Positions 47,249 to 59,228 of a stretch of DNA of 64,000 nt are shown here, piece by piece. The notes under the pieces are model-generated. The model was not told the DNA's origin. It ran no database searches and saw only the letters and a program-made list of their open reading frames with translations. The stretch's first letter is position 1, and every line of letters starts with the position of its first letter. Origin of the DNA: Rehmannia glutinosa (lineage: Eukaryota; Streptophyta; Magnoliopsida; Lamiales; Orobanchaceae); contig JABTTQ020003424.1 in NCBI GenBank assembly GCA_016081115.2, positions 868,001 to 932,000 of the forward strand. Direction: 5' to 3'. A program made the translations under genes and the position numbers.

Positions 47249-47444
47249 AAGCCATTAAGTTTGACAAACTTCAAGGAAAAGACGTTCGACTAGTTTTCTT
47301 TTGCTTTATTTGCTAAACATGTTCTGGGATATGTTGTTAGAAGAACAAGAGTGATAATTAGAAGAAAGAAATCATTGTCAAAGTCATTAAGCTTTGCCAT
47401 CCAATCAATAAGTCCTTTTTCATAAGAGTCTCACTGTGTATGTA

Positions 47445-47590
47445 TGTATCCGATGACATAATCTTTACAGTGTAAGAATTACACGTCTATACTGCTAGTG
47501 AATGAATAACACGTGTAAATTATAATATTATTTTTACACGCGAACATTCATCCAATACAATGAAATAAGAAGTGGAAAACAGTACCTCAT
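47445..47590. mobile_element. Palindromic MITE 'ggatgaatgac', copy 2
   Basis: gatgacataatc and gaatgaataacacgtgtaa with inverted partner ttacacgcgaacattcatcc, followed by 'aatgaaataagaagtggaaa'. Less regular than the copies at 30205 and 57683. Confidence 0.45.
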
Positions 47591-48143
47591 GGTAACATAA
47601 ATATGCATTCAATGTGCTATAAATAAATAAATAAAATATTCTTAAATACGACTCAAACATCAAGAAATTCTCCAAAACCATATTTATGACAATTGACAAA
47701 TCTCATCGTTTATATGATTACGCACAAAAAAAAAAGGTAAAAATGAAATAACAAATCGACTAAAGTCTGCACGAAATTTACACATAAATTTACAAGATGC
47801 TCACTAATGAGGCTGCTGTATAGTTTGAGAATAAATTCTTAAACAAACAGATTTCGATCACCACTGTCTTCAAAATTAAGCTGTTCTTGATGCTGGCAGA
47901 GTTTTTTTTGAGTCTACACTCTTCAATAATTGCATGCAAAAATGCAAATCCAATATGAATCAAACAAATTAAGCTTTTTTAGGAGGCTGACACAAAAACA
48001 ACTTCAAAGGTGTGTACCTGGTGAGGTACAATCCTTCAAAGATGGTTCATAATTTTCGTCCAACGGTTCCAAGTTTTTTTTTCGCATGAACTTTCACAGA
48101 GAACAGAAACTGATGATCGGCGTATGCAAACTTCTCTGATGCT
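47591..48143. other. 3' flank of DAA1-like
   Basis: AT-rich. The part next to 48144 is likely the 3' untranslated region of the minus-strand gene. No other feature. Confidence 0.5.
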
Positions 48144-51100
48144 CTAAAGAAAGTAAGATAGCTGTTGTTTCTTTCTCGAACCACCTTCTCCGTATAGTTC
48201 GTTCCATTGCTTTAGCTCGGCCATTATGGATCCCTCTGAAGCAAAACTGGCAGCAACCTGCAAAAGTATCACCAATCCATAAGTACTCATAATCTGTATT
48301 TTTAAGGGTAATTACAAAAACTACCCCTGAGGGTTAGCCTAATTATAAAAGAACCCAGTTATGTTTCAAAATTACAAATATATCCTTGACATTTGTTTCT
48401 AATTTACAAATTGTACCTCAGAAGGGGCGTATTTGTTAAGTAAATATGAACCTCAAGGGGCATTTGTAATTTTGAAAGATAAGTGAAGCTTTTTGTAAGT
48501 AGACCAAACCGTAGGGGTAATTTATCCCTAATTTTAATGCAAAAGTTGCATTTAGGCTGAGAATCAAAATCTTGTTCCTGAGGATCAAAATGAAGTTCCA
48601 CCGTGGAGTGATGCAAAAGTCGATGGAAACTTCCTTTGGGATACAGGCCATTTATTTTTGTTCATTATAACTCTTGAGGTTCAGTCTAGTTACAAAATTG
48701 CAGCTATCTTTCAAAATTACAAAGACCCCCTTGATATTTGTTTTTATTTTTACATATTACACCCTGAAGAGGAGAGTGTTTGTCTACCCTTTCGTTTTAA
48801 AGGATGAGAAAAGTAAGTTGCTCTGAAATTTAGAATTTCAAAAACATACTAAAAGGAAGAGTCACATTACCTGATTCTTTGCCTGCCTCATGTCTTCCAT
48901 GTTTAAGGACCTTAATGAAATTACTTTTTCCTCTTTAGTTTCTTCTTCTTTAGGTGCAGAATCAGAAGCATCCTCCGAGCTCTGCCCTTCTTCATCTCTC
49001 TGCTTCTTTTCCTTAAACAGACAAAGTGATGAACAACTAATATCAAAGATAATTCGTATGAATTTAAAATTGAAAAAAGTTAGCTAAAAACGCTTCGGTT
49101 TACTCATTTTTTATTTATTTTTTGAAATTTTAAAATATACCTTATCCTTCTGTCTCTCTTGCTGTATAAGTTCTCTCACCGGCCGATAAGCTGCTGTTAT
49201 ACATAAATTCTGCTCCAAATATTTACTGCCACAAGTCAGAGCCAGATGATATCGAAACGTAAATTTGACGACGATATTATATGTAAAAATACAAACCTTG
49301 AGATCACTTCCACTATAACCTTCTGTAATGACTGCAAGTTCTTTAAAATCTAAGTCTTCCACCTTTTCTTTGGACAGCAAAGTTCTCAATATCATTTCTC
49401 TGTTCTCCACCGAGGGGAGATCGACCATAATTCTGTTCAACAAAGGATGAACTTATGAGCGATACACAATAGCCCTTATGAAACCTCAAACATACTACGA
49501 AAGATTTTCGAGACAAAATCTAAAAGTTCCAATCTTGATCCACAGAGTTTTTGAGGAAGAGTAGAAGAAGTTATGTGATGATAAGAACAAATTAAACTTG
49601 CAGAAACTCCTATTTCAATATTTCATATTTCTTAGAAAATTATCAGAGGACAAAATTATGAAACAATTATTTTTTAATATTATGAAATTGTAATTCTTAT
49701 GAGTGACAAAGCAAAATACCCTATATGATATCACAGAAGCAATTGTTATCCACATGACACATAAAAGAATGTTTGTACAATCAGCTCAAATGGATAAAAG
49801 GGTTCTATCAAAAAATATTCATAATTAACAAGTGGTGTTTGAGAAAGAATGAAAAACCTGTAAAATTTTCAAAATGATGGCTTAACCAATAATGTGAAAC
49901 TCAAGCAAGTAATAGACATTCCACATCAGTACTGCATTTTCTGAATGGAGTCCAGAAAATAAATTAATTAATTAAAAAAAAGAGCAAAATAATTACATAT
50001 TATAAATATACCTGCGCTCGAATCGCCTAATAATAGCTTCATCCAAGTCGAAAGGCCTATTGGTTGCAGCAAGAACAAGGATCCGCTCCCCTTGCTTTGT
50101 CAAAAGTCCATCCCAATGGGTCATAAATTCATTCTTTATTTTCCTCATGGCTTCATGTTCCCCAACTCTGGTCCGTTGCCCAAGCATGCTATCAACCTCG
50201 TCCACGAATATTATAGTAGGGGAGACCTTAGCTGCAAGCGAGAAAAGAGCTCGAACGTTCTTTTCATCTTCTCCGAACCATTTCGATGTGATTGTCGACA
50301 TTGACACATTTATGAAGCTCGCCCCAGCTTCATTGGCAATGGCCTTGGCGAGCATCGTTTTTCCTGTGCCTGGAGGTCCAAACAGCAATATTCCTCTACA
50401 AGGCTTTAGAAGGCCTCCAGTGAAAAGGTCTGGCCTTCTAAGAGGAAGCATTACTAGTTCTTGAAGGGATTCTTTAATCTCGTCTAGAGCACCAATATCG
50501 GAAAATGTTACTCCGATTTCATTTGCTGGGATAACTTCTGGTCTTATGCGCTTCTCAAATTCATTGTCGGGAGGGACTTCCTGGCATAATCAAGAAAGAG
50601 TTATTTGAACAGAATGAACAGAAATATAGTAACATGAGACTTAAAAGGGTAAATGACAAAAATTACCCCTGAGGTTTTGCCTAATTACGAAAAAACAAGT
50701 TATCTAACTTGCAAATACCCCATTAAGGTATTACAATTTACAGACACCACCTTCAAGTTTGTATTTACTTAACACATACCCCTTATTGAACACTGACGGA
50801 GCCACATTTTCACTATTATTATTTATTTTAAAAAACTCTGTCTGCATATAGACAGTTCAACCTGCCTATATGTAGTTGGTCCCAAGCCCGGATATAGGAG
50901 GGTTGCGTTAGGTGATAACGTCGTAAAACTCTTGTCATCTCTCCATGGATTATTATTTATTTTAAAAACTATATAATAATTAGGTTAAAGAAATGTGTAC
51001 CCCACTAATTACTTTTTATGTAGTTTTTTTAATTTTTACTATTTATTATTTATTTCTAAAATCTATATATTAATTAACTTTTTAAAAGAAAAAACAGAGT

Positions 51101-54100
51101 GTGCCCGACACCAATTTTTTTAAATGTGGTATAAATTGTATTTATTTTGTGCCCTGTTGTAAAAATTCATGGATCTATTCCTGTTATTGAGGGTGCAATT
51201 ACGAAACAAATATCGAGGGGGTATCTGTAATTTTGAAAGAAAGCTAATTGCTTATTTTGTAATTAGACTAAACCTGACGGGTATTTTTATAATTAACTAA
51301 GATTAGGTCATTTTGGAAGAACCTATAAATTGATTCAAAGGTTAGTGAAACCTACAAGAAAAAGGGGCATAGGTTTAATAAAGTATGGACCCTATTTCCA
51401 TAAAAAAAAAAGTATGGACCCTATCTCTGCAGTACCTAGTGCTTTGATTCATCTTTTCATATCAATTCTCGATCAATTCCATTGAATGACCATAAATAAC
51501 AAGTCGAGGACTTACCGGGGCTTAGATATTGATGCATTATCACCATCTGCCTTTGTTGAAGAAATATCATTCTTGTTGTCAGACTTTGCTTCAGGTTTTG
51601 ATCCACCTTCAGCATCCTTTATATGATTGAAACAAGAAAAGTAAAAAGAGTGACAATCTGAGAAGACTTGCCAAAATGTTAGGAAAAAGCTTGAAAAAAT
51701 AAAGCTGTGAAAAGACAAACCTTGAATGATTCAGCATTAGTCTCCATTTTAAGTGTGTCTTTGCCACCACTTTTCCCCTCTTGAAAGATGCTTAATCCAT
51801 GGGACAAACTGCACGAAATGCAGTGAAGTTGAGACATGAACATTACAGTGAAAGGACAGCAGACAAAAAAAAAAGGTTAATTACAATACCCTTGAGGTTT
51901 AGCCTAATTACAAACCTCCCCCCCCCCCAACCCCCAGCTATATCACAAGATACCACACATTAGTTTCTATTTTAAAAAATGCACCTTCAAGAGGCAGGTA
52001 TTTTTAAGCAAATATAGACCTCAAGAGGGTATTTGTAATTTGGAAAGACTTCTGGAGTTTTTGTAATTAGGTTGAACCTTAGGGCCAATTTTGTAATTTA
52101 CTAATGGACAAGAAATCATAAACATTTAAAGAAGGAGAATTACAAAAAGAAAAAAACCCTCAGGTACGGGCTAACTACAAAAAAAAGCTAGACATTTTTG
52201 AAAATTACAGAAAAAACCCTTGAGGTTAACTCTGTCTTACATTTAAAAATCCATGATGGTCAAAAAACACTTAGAAATCCCATTGATAGTTATGGAGATA
52301 TTAAAATTACCCCCTTAAATTTAACACAAAAGCAAACATGAGGGATCTTTTTATAATTTTGAAACATCTCCAATTTTTTTTTGTAATTAGCCAAACCTCA
52401 AGATTTTTTTTTTTTTTTTTTTTTGTGATTATCCCTTCAAAGAACAGAGTATTTCGTATCTACCTGTTCGATGATATAACGAGCTTCCCATTACGATACT
52501 CCGGATCCTTATTATTCATCAAATGGTACGATATAGCCGAAACCACAATTTCCTCTATATAGTTACTGAGAACCATTGTATCAGCATGACAAATCAATCC
52601 AAGATCATCACACTCAAGATCATTTGCTGCAAGCACCTCAGCAATATGATTCTTGTTATCCTGAAACTGTATTTTCCTCATATCCTCTTCCAATTGAGCT
52701 TTCCAGCTCACGAGATGAGTTTCATCTTCCGGGGGCCTAATCTCAATATTATAAGGAAATAAAAGACTAATTCTTGCATCTATTTCCCCAGAATCCTCGG
52801 CAAGTTCCAACATCCTAGAACCGAGAACCAAAACTGATCCCGATAATTTCTTCAACATTATGTCGAATAGTTTGTAGAGTTTAGAGGATTGGAGAAAAAT
52901 CCTGTCAACGTCACGGATATAGAGAATGATGGAATCGGATTGAGAAACTGAAACCAACACCTGCAAAAATGGCATTTTTCTTCTTAATATCCGAGAAAAT
53001 GAGATGAAAGAATAGTCAACATAATCAAATAAAAATGTAAATGGATGAGAAACATTTAATTGACATGAGCCGTCAATTGATAGTGCAATTACCTTATAAA
53101 GTGACTGTAGAAAAACTTTCTCATCGAAAGACCAGCTGTTGACGCGCTTGGAAGTAGCTAAGACATTCAAGAACAAAGATCAATAAGTTGATACATTTTC
53201 ATTTTATCATTCTTGTCAATATTTGCTCAAAATTCCAGGGGAAAGCTTATAGTATAGTCGTTAACTAATGCTAACTAAAGGATCTTAAGAAAGAAATCCT
53301 ATTGGCAAATAAAAACTTGAAAAAACATTGAGTACTATATGCAAACCTGCATTTGAAGAGGATGACTGGACACTAATGCTACTCATGTCTGAAGAGACAG
53401 AGGAAGTTCTCCGAGGCTTTAGAGAATTGTTGCCTCCTTCAGTATTCCTTTATAGGGCAGAATTGAAGGTCAATTAGACAGTCTTTATCGGTATTTACAT
53501 GTTCTGCATAAATTTTAAGGTTAAATAACAAAAATTACCCTTAAGGTTCAGCCTAATTACAAAAAAGACCTTTCTATCTTTCAAAATTACAAATTCCCCC
53601 TCTAAATTTATTTCTGTTTTACAAATGTACCTTTTGAGGGGAGTATTTGTAAAACAAACACAAATTTTAAGGGGGTATTTGTAATTTCTAAAGATATAAT
53701 AACTAGATTTTTTTTGTAATTAAACTAAATCTCAGAGATGACTTTTGTAATTTATCCTAAAATTTATTTATGCATACCTTACTGCAGCATCGAGTCCACT
53801 GCTTTGCCTCCATACTGTGCCTTCAGTATAATGTATTATAAGCGTGTGTCAGTCGCAAAATTAGATAAAGAGAAATTAAAAAAGTAAACTATATATATTT
53901 CTCAAATCAGACTACTCTGGAAGAAAAACAATCCAAATCCAAATCCATATGCTGAATTAGTAACAAAATTTTTTTTTTACATCTCATTGCTTCAAATTGT
54001 AAGTAGCAGTGCAGACTACTGACTACTGAATGTTTCCAACATATAATCTTTAATTCTATTAATGGAGGACAACTAACTAACCTAAGTGAGTATTTCAAAC

Positions 54101-56687
54101 AACTAAAACTTCGTGTTCTCATTCTTTTATCTTTGACAAACACAATACAACCAAACTGGTTTTTATGTTTTCCGATAAGTTTCTAAAACACGGAAAACAG
54201 ATGTAAAACAGTAAAACAAATAAACAGCAGACAATCATAAGATTTCGGCAGACATATGAAACTGTCGTAGATGCTGTTATTCACTAAATTAACCAAACAA
54301 CACCTTGTATTACCAGCCCAAATCACTTTTCCACTGATTTTACTCGCAAAATGTATTTACCGCATCAATAACAAGACAAAAATAAAAACTCAAATCCATT
54401 CAGAAGCATATCACCAGCATCAAAAAGACTATAAAACATCACATTCATGAATAAAAACAAAATTGGAAAATAGCATCATGAGTTGTATTTATACCTCTCT
54501 TATCCTCTCTTGTAGAGAAGGAATCGAAGAAACTCGACATTCGTTCTAATGTTGTTTCTGAGATAGACCTCTGGAGAGACTACAACACAAAAATTGGAAT
54601 CAGTATAATCTTATCTCATTATAAAAAAAACACACATGATGGATATTTCATAAACTAAGTCTGTCATCACATAGTATGCATGCTTATCTAGCAAAATAAC
54701 TATCTCGAACTTAATTAAGTGAATCATTTTTCTGAGTAATGAAAACAACAGGACTTACATAGTCTTTCTTGGTGCCACCATACTTGCTCTGTATCTGTGG
54801 ATCACATACCATGAAGAAAATGAAAACTATTTAATTATTTAAAATACAAATACACAAAAACGAATAAGTACTACAAGAAAAATACATCAAACATAACCAC
54901 CTTAAGTGAAAAGTCGGCTATATCAAGGAGTAGCAACTTTGCTTCGAAATGATGTGCTAAAGCTTTGGCAAGCATTTGCTGGTATAGTTCTAGAAAAAAG
55001 GTATATAAATAATTAGATCAAAGCAACAAAAAACGATGATGAACATTAAATTTTAAACCCAAACACATAAAAATGGTGCGTACCTGCAGGCCCTGAGAGC
55101 AAAATAGCCCGACTTGCAGGTGAAAGATTCCGAGTATGCTTAGAGACATCTAAGTGTCTTAGATGAACATATGCTGCACTTGTTAACAACACACGTGTCC
55201 GCTCACTGTCAAAGTTAAAATTAATGAGGGTGGAATTAGACTTGTTATTACATGATGGTAAGATTTTGCTCAACTTTATGAAATTAGTGAACAAGAAATT
55301 GGAAATTGTCATTTGACTTTTGACAAACAATTAAGCGAGTGTTTGCAATTTTCATCTATTGGCTGAAAAAAGTATATTTTAGTGTTTGCAAATGTCAAAT
55401 TCTACTTCATTCAATCAAAATCTGAAAAAGGAGATGAGTCTTTATTTCGATTCTCGCTTCCTGGTTTGACTTTTACAAACAAATAAGACTTTTACAACTT
55501 TTTCACCAAACACTCTCAATATCTGATTCTATTTGCAAACACTACCAAATTCTTATTCTCAACTACTTTTTTCTGCTACAATAAATTTCTTCTTCTAAAA
55601 GCACAAGTTTTTGTAAACACTCTCTATATAAACTTCATTATAACAAATTAACAATTGATTTCTCTGTATAATTGTCTGAAGTTCATAACTTAGAAGAATC
55701 AGCATACATATTTCTCTGTATAATTGTCTCAAGACTGCAATATTATCTGTGTATCGTTCAGTGTAATTCAGCAAATATATTTGAAATCGAGTCTCGCACT
55801 CAAAATATTATGACTGATAGAATCAGCATATTTTATTGTTTGCTAGAGAACATTAACTTGTGATTAAAATTCGTTTCGATTTTTTTGAGGATCTAACTCT
55901 GATTACATGTAAAAGGGGATCATATTACCAGAAAGCCATGAGTTAACAAACTTTTCTAGTGATACCACAGATCTTATCCCAAACCGAAACTAACTAACAA
56001 ACATATCGATTAACAATTAAAAAAGATAGAAAATAAAGTAAAAAATCATTGCTTCTCTATTTAGTATATAACAAGCAAAAAACATAAAGCTACTTATTTT
56101 AACAACAGAAAAATCTAAACTAAAACTACTCTTAAAAAAATTCTAACCGTAGAACTTACAATTATTAGGAATCAATAAGAAAAGTAAACATCAATAATTG
56201 GATACATTCTCTCATACTATTCATAACAATCTAGTTCACTTTACCGATCAAAGCTTAATTTTCTGTTTTCTTTCACCAAAAAAAATGAAAACATAACAGA
56301 ATTCGCAACAGTTAACATTTCACTCTAACAGAAAAGATTTCAAATATAATTCCGTATCAACAACAAAGAAGTACGCAACAAACATTTTTTCAAATCTTTC
56401 AGAAAATCATAGAAATATCTTTATTTTTCCAATTTATCTTCATTCATTCACTATATTCACCTGAGATAATACGGAAAGTCCTCAAATGTAACTTTGCTCT
56501 TCTTCCCATCGACAACCAATCTCATAAGCTCCAGCTGTATCTCATCGGCGGAGACGCCTCCTGAGGCCGCGGCCAAAGCCGACGCGCCGGTCCATCGGCC
56601 GAGCGTCGAACCGGAAACCAAACCGAGGCCTACCCCCACCCCTACCCCTACGCTCAATGCCGACAACAACACGTGCTTCTGTTCCAT
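48144..56687 (-). CDS. DAA1: AAA-type ATPase, DAA1-like (spastin/MSP1-type AAA domain), 16 exons, one missing base in exon 11
   Basis: Exons read 5'->3' on minus: 56687-56461, 55205-55084, 54989-54901, 54794-54759, 54579-54495, 53820-53778, 53447-53347, 53157-53093, 52960-52464, 51808-51721, 51616-51516, 50580-50012, 49432-49297, 49209-49141, 49011-48871, 48257-48144. All introns are GT-AG. The total is 2483 bases; one more gives 827 residues, as expected. Seen in order: MEQKHVLLSALSVG and a glycine-rich hydrophobic N terminus (residues 6-30), FEDFPYYLSERTRVLLTSAA, a variable Ser-rich middle, FPYNIEIRPPEDE, Walker A GPPGTGKT (about 553-560), Walker B IIFVDEVD (about 608-615), NRPFDLDEAIIRRFERR with likely arginine fingers, and the family end GEGGSRKK...LSYFL. 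Arabidopsis DAA1 is a target of the pollen regulator DUO1; paralogues At4g28000 and At5g52882 are possible instead. The exon 11/12 join is out of frame unless one C is added at the CCCC run (51517-51520). Confidence 0.92.
48302..48533. mobile_element. Foldback MITE 'ctgaggttta', copy A (DAA1 intron 15)
   Basis: Left end aagggtaattacaaaaacta with cccctgagggttagcctaat. The right half mirrors it (gtaagtagaccaaaccgtag, gtaatttatccct). Inside are catttgt..tacaaattgtacct and 'atttgttaagtaaat'. No coding sequence. Confidence 0.8.
48655..48800. mobile_element. Foldback MITE, copy B, partial (DAA1 intron 15)
   Basis: ctcttgaggttcagtctagt, ctttcaaaattacaaagacc and tacatattacaccctgaaga match the left half of copy A. 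The right half is missing or too diverged. Confidence 0.65.
50643..51297. mobile_element. Foldback MITE, copy C, interrupted (DAA1 intron 11)
   Basis: The left half (agggtaaatgacaaaaatta, cctgaggttttgcctaatta) runs to about 50800 and the right half (gtaattagactaaacctgac) ends near 51297. Roughly 380 bp of other DNA lies between, including ccaagcccggatataggagg, a word common in plant retroelement sequences. Confidence 0.7.
51873..52108. mobile_element. Foldback MITE, copy D (DAA1 intron 9)
   Basis: ttaattacaatacccttgag and ggtttagcctaattac on the left, mirrored by gtaattaggttgaacctt and ttttgtaatttac on the right. A C10 run sits at 51919-51928. Confidence 0.75.
52130..52437. mobile_element. 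Foldback MITE, copy E (DAA1 intron 9)
   Basis: agaattacaaaaagaaaaaa, ctcaggtacgggctaactac on the left; gtaattagccaaacctcaag on the right, ending after a T20 run at gtgattatccc. Copies D and E together fill most of the 655-bp intron. Confidence 0.7.
53517..53762. mobile_element. Foldback MITE, copy F (DAA1 intron 6)
   Basis: taaataacaaaaattaccct, ggttcagcctaattac on the left; gtaattaaactaaatctcag and acttttgtaatttatcct on the right. It occupies about three quarters of the 330-bp intron. Confidence 0.75.
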
Positions 56688-57144
56688 CACATCATCGCCA
56701 TCGCAAACACAAATACACAGAAATTCCAACGTATATATATAAATATGTATCTATATATATATATACGTATAGCTACGAATCAGCGATTGTAGCAAAGATC
56801 TGCAGGATAATGGTGGGAAATGCAGGGTAAACGGGAGGTTTTTTTGGCGTATCTCCGAATGATACGTTGGTCGATTATTTTTGTATATATTTGTTTAACT
56901 ATGACAGGTAAGATAGAGCAAGCTTTGATGGAGGTGTGGATGTGTTGTGCGCTATATATAGGCAGGTGAGAATGCCAGAGAAGAGAGAGAGAATGGTGGA
57001 GAGGGAGGGAGAAAAAAGGAAGGAAATTTTGGTCATGTTGACTTTTTGACATTATTTTTACCAAAAAGTCCAAAAAATGAGGAGTAACATTTTTTTCTAA
57101 TTTTTTTCTAATGTTAAAAAAATTAATCATACTAAAAGGTTAGA
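56688..57144. other. DAA1-like upstream flank
   Basis: Contains the 5' leader of the minus-strand gene. AT repeats at 56731-56768 (tatatataaatatgtatc and the following run) sit 45-80 bases upstream of the ATG and could hold a TATA element. Purine-rich gagaga sequence at 56980-57025 is typical of plant 5' regions. No gene. Confidence 0.45.
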
Positions 57145-57380
57145 ACGGCAAAATCAAGCCCCGCCCGCGATTTGGGTCGGGTTGGGCCATTTTTCTAGGT
57201 CAAAATGTCGATTCTATTTGGCCCGACTTGGAATCTTTGTGCATGAAATCAATGTATATGCTGGATTGGGCCAGTCATTTATGAAACTCGATCCGACCAG
57301 AATTTTTGCAAAAGCCCGACGGGCTCTGATCGGGATGGCCCAACACGGCCCATTAGCTAGGGGGCCAACCCGTCCCCCTC
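57145..57380. repeat. GGCCC/GGGTCGG-rich repeat
   Basis: Words such as tttgggtcgggttgggcc, ggcccgacttgg, agcccgacgggct and atggcccaacacggccc are typical of non-autonomous hAT-like termini. No clear partner ends were found. Confidence 0.45.
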
Positions 57381-57682
57381 TTTTATTTTTTATTTTTACT
57401 AAGAAATTGTTTTTTAAAAAAATATTAATTGAAAATTTATATGATTTTTCATAGTTTTTGTATTGATCCACCCCACTTTCGTGAATCGACTCAATCAACT
57501 ATATTGTCCTGGCTACGTCATTGATTGCCACTCTACTAAAGGTATACAAAATAAAAATTAAATTAAATCACTTCAAAATAATTTAAGCAATTATTTATTT
57601 TTTGAAATAAAAAAGGTAAATAATAAAAGATAAAAAATAATGGAGGGGTAGTCGGTGGCTTATATTATTTTTGGATTCGGAT
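57381..57682. other. AT-rich spacer
   Basis: Nothing recognisable beyond A/T-rich DNA. Confidence 0.45.
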
Positions 57683-57835
57683 TTTCTGTTCCACTTGTTA
57701 GATGCATGACACGTGTAATATGGTCCAACAATCAACGACCCATGTTTATCTCAAATTCTCAATATCATGTGTTATTCATCCGGCCATGTGGAAGATGAAG
57801 TGAAATAAAAAAGTGAAACATGAAATATGTTCCCA
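57683..57835. mobile_element. Palindromic MITE 'ggatgaatgac', copy 3
   Basis: tgttccacttgttagatg..catgacacgtgtaat on the left; tcatgtgttattcatccggc and aagtgaaacatga on the right. Same arrangement as 30205-30345. Confidence 0.55.
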
Positions 57836-59228
57836 TTATTTTTGTGATTTTATACGGTGAGTGTTGTGATGTTTTGCGAGCAAATTCTAAAATTGTCTTA
57901 ATTTTAACCGTATAACTTGAATTTTAAAATATTTATTTATCTAAGGGGTTTTATAATCGAATATTAAATATTATATAATGCCGATGTATTAGATCGCCAC
58001 CTAATATATTCAAAATGTTTTTCCAATATAAGTTCTCAACGAGTCAACGTTACACTCTTGCAATGCAAGATTGTAGATGTTGAAAATAAAAATAATATTG
58101 TTGAAACAAAATGGCATATACGTTTGCATAATTCCTTTTCATATTTAACACTAGCTAGGTAAGTAAAGTAGCATGATTATTGAATTTGTCTATATAATAA
58201 CTTTTAAATTCAATTAGTTTCTTGAACTTAACCTATTATTTTGTCTAAAAGTGAAATATGATATAAATAAGGTAATCAAGAGGCACAAAACTTAAATCAA
58301 TATGATTGAAATCAATACTTTTAAGTTTTGAGAATGAGTTATTATCAATTATTAATATATGATAATCGTTTGGTATCTTAGTAGTAAAGCAATTGTGAAA
58401 TTCGGATGCATGGGTCGATTTCCACTTAGCCCCCTTCCAGGATATATACTCCAAAAGATAAAAAAAAAAAAAAACAAGAAACCAATTATCGATATAACAA
58501 CCGTTTATGTCATTAAGCCCAATAAAAGTAATTAGCCTATAGAACCTTTTTTATATTGATATTAGTTGTTTTTTACTTTCTTTTATTAGGTCATGCCTCA
58601 TAAAAAATGTATATAAAATTCGGGTTTATTCCATACTACATCCGGAGGAATACTCCGGTGCGTGCATAATAACCGCATATTTATTGTAGATGTGTATAAA
58701 TTCTCACACAACCACACGATTCGACGTGTATTGATATCAGATTTACGGTGAGATACTACACCTAATGTATTCTACTAGGAGTAACATCTACAAGACCTTA
58801 AAATATGTAGCCCTCTATTTGAAAACACTTTATAACTCTATATATACTATATATATTCAATATAATCTTATAAGCGATTTAAAAGGGTAAAAATATATGT
58901 AGGGAACTTTTTGAAGAATGTCTTCTTCTCCTATCCAATAGAGTAGTTGTTTGTCAAGAATCTGTTTAGGTCAATAATTGCAACTTGCAAGACTGTGGAC
59001 AGCAGTGTCTCATACATTTGTTACTTTAATTATTTGTAACGTAATTAATCAACTTGTTTAGATGATTATGAGGTCGTCATTAGTTACTTTATATTGGACG
59101 GTCTTAAAAAGGTGCATTGCACGTGTTTACTCTTGGTTTAAATAAATCAATTTACATATATATATATATATATATCATGACAATCACTAAAATTTATAAA
59201 AAAATAGTGTACTAATAGTTAATAATAA
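57836..59228. other. Intergenic, no gene seen
   Basis: AT-rich with an A14 run near 58462 and a (ta)n tract at 59156-59175. No supported gene or RNA. Confidence 0.5.
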
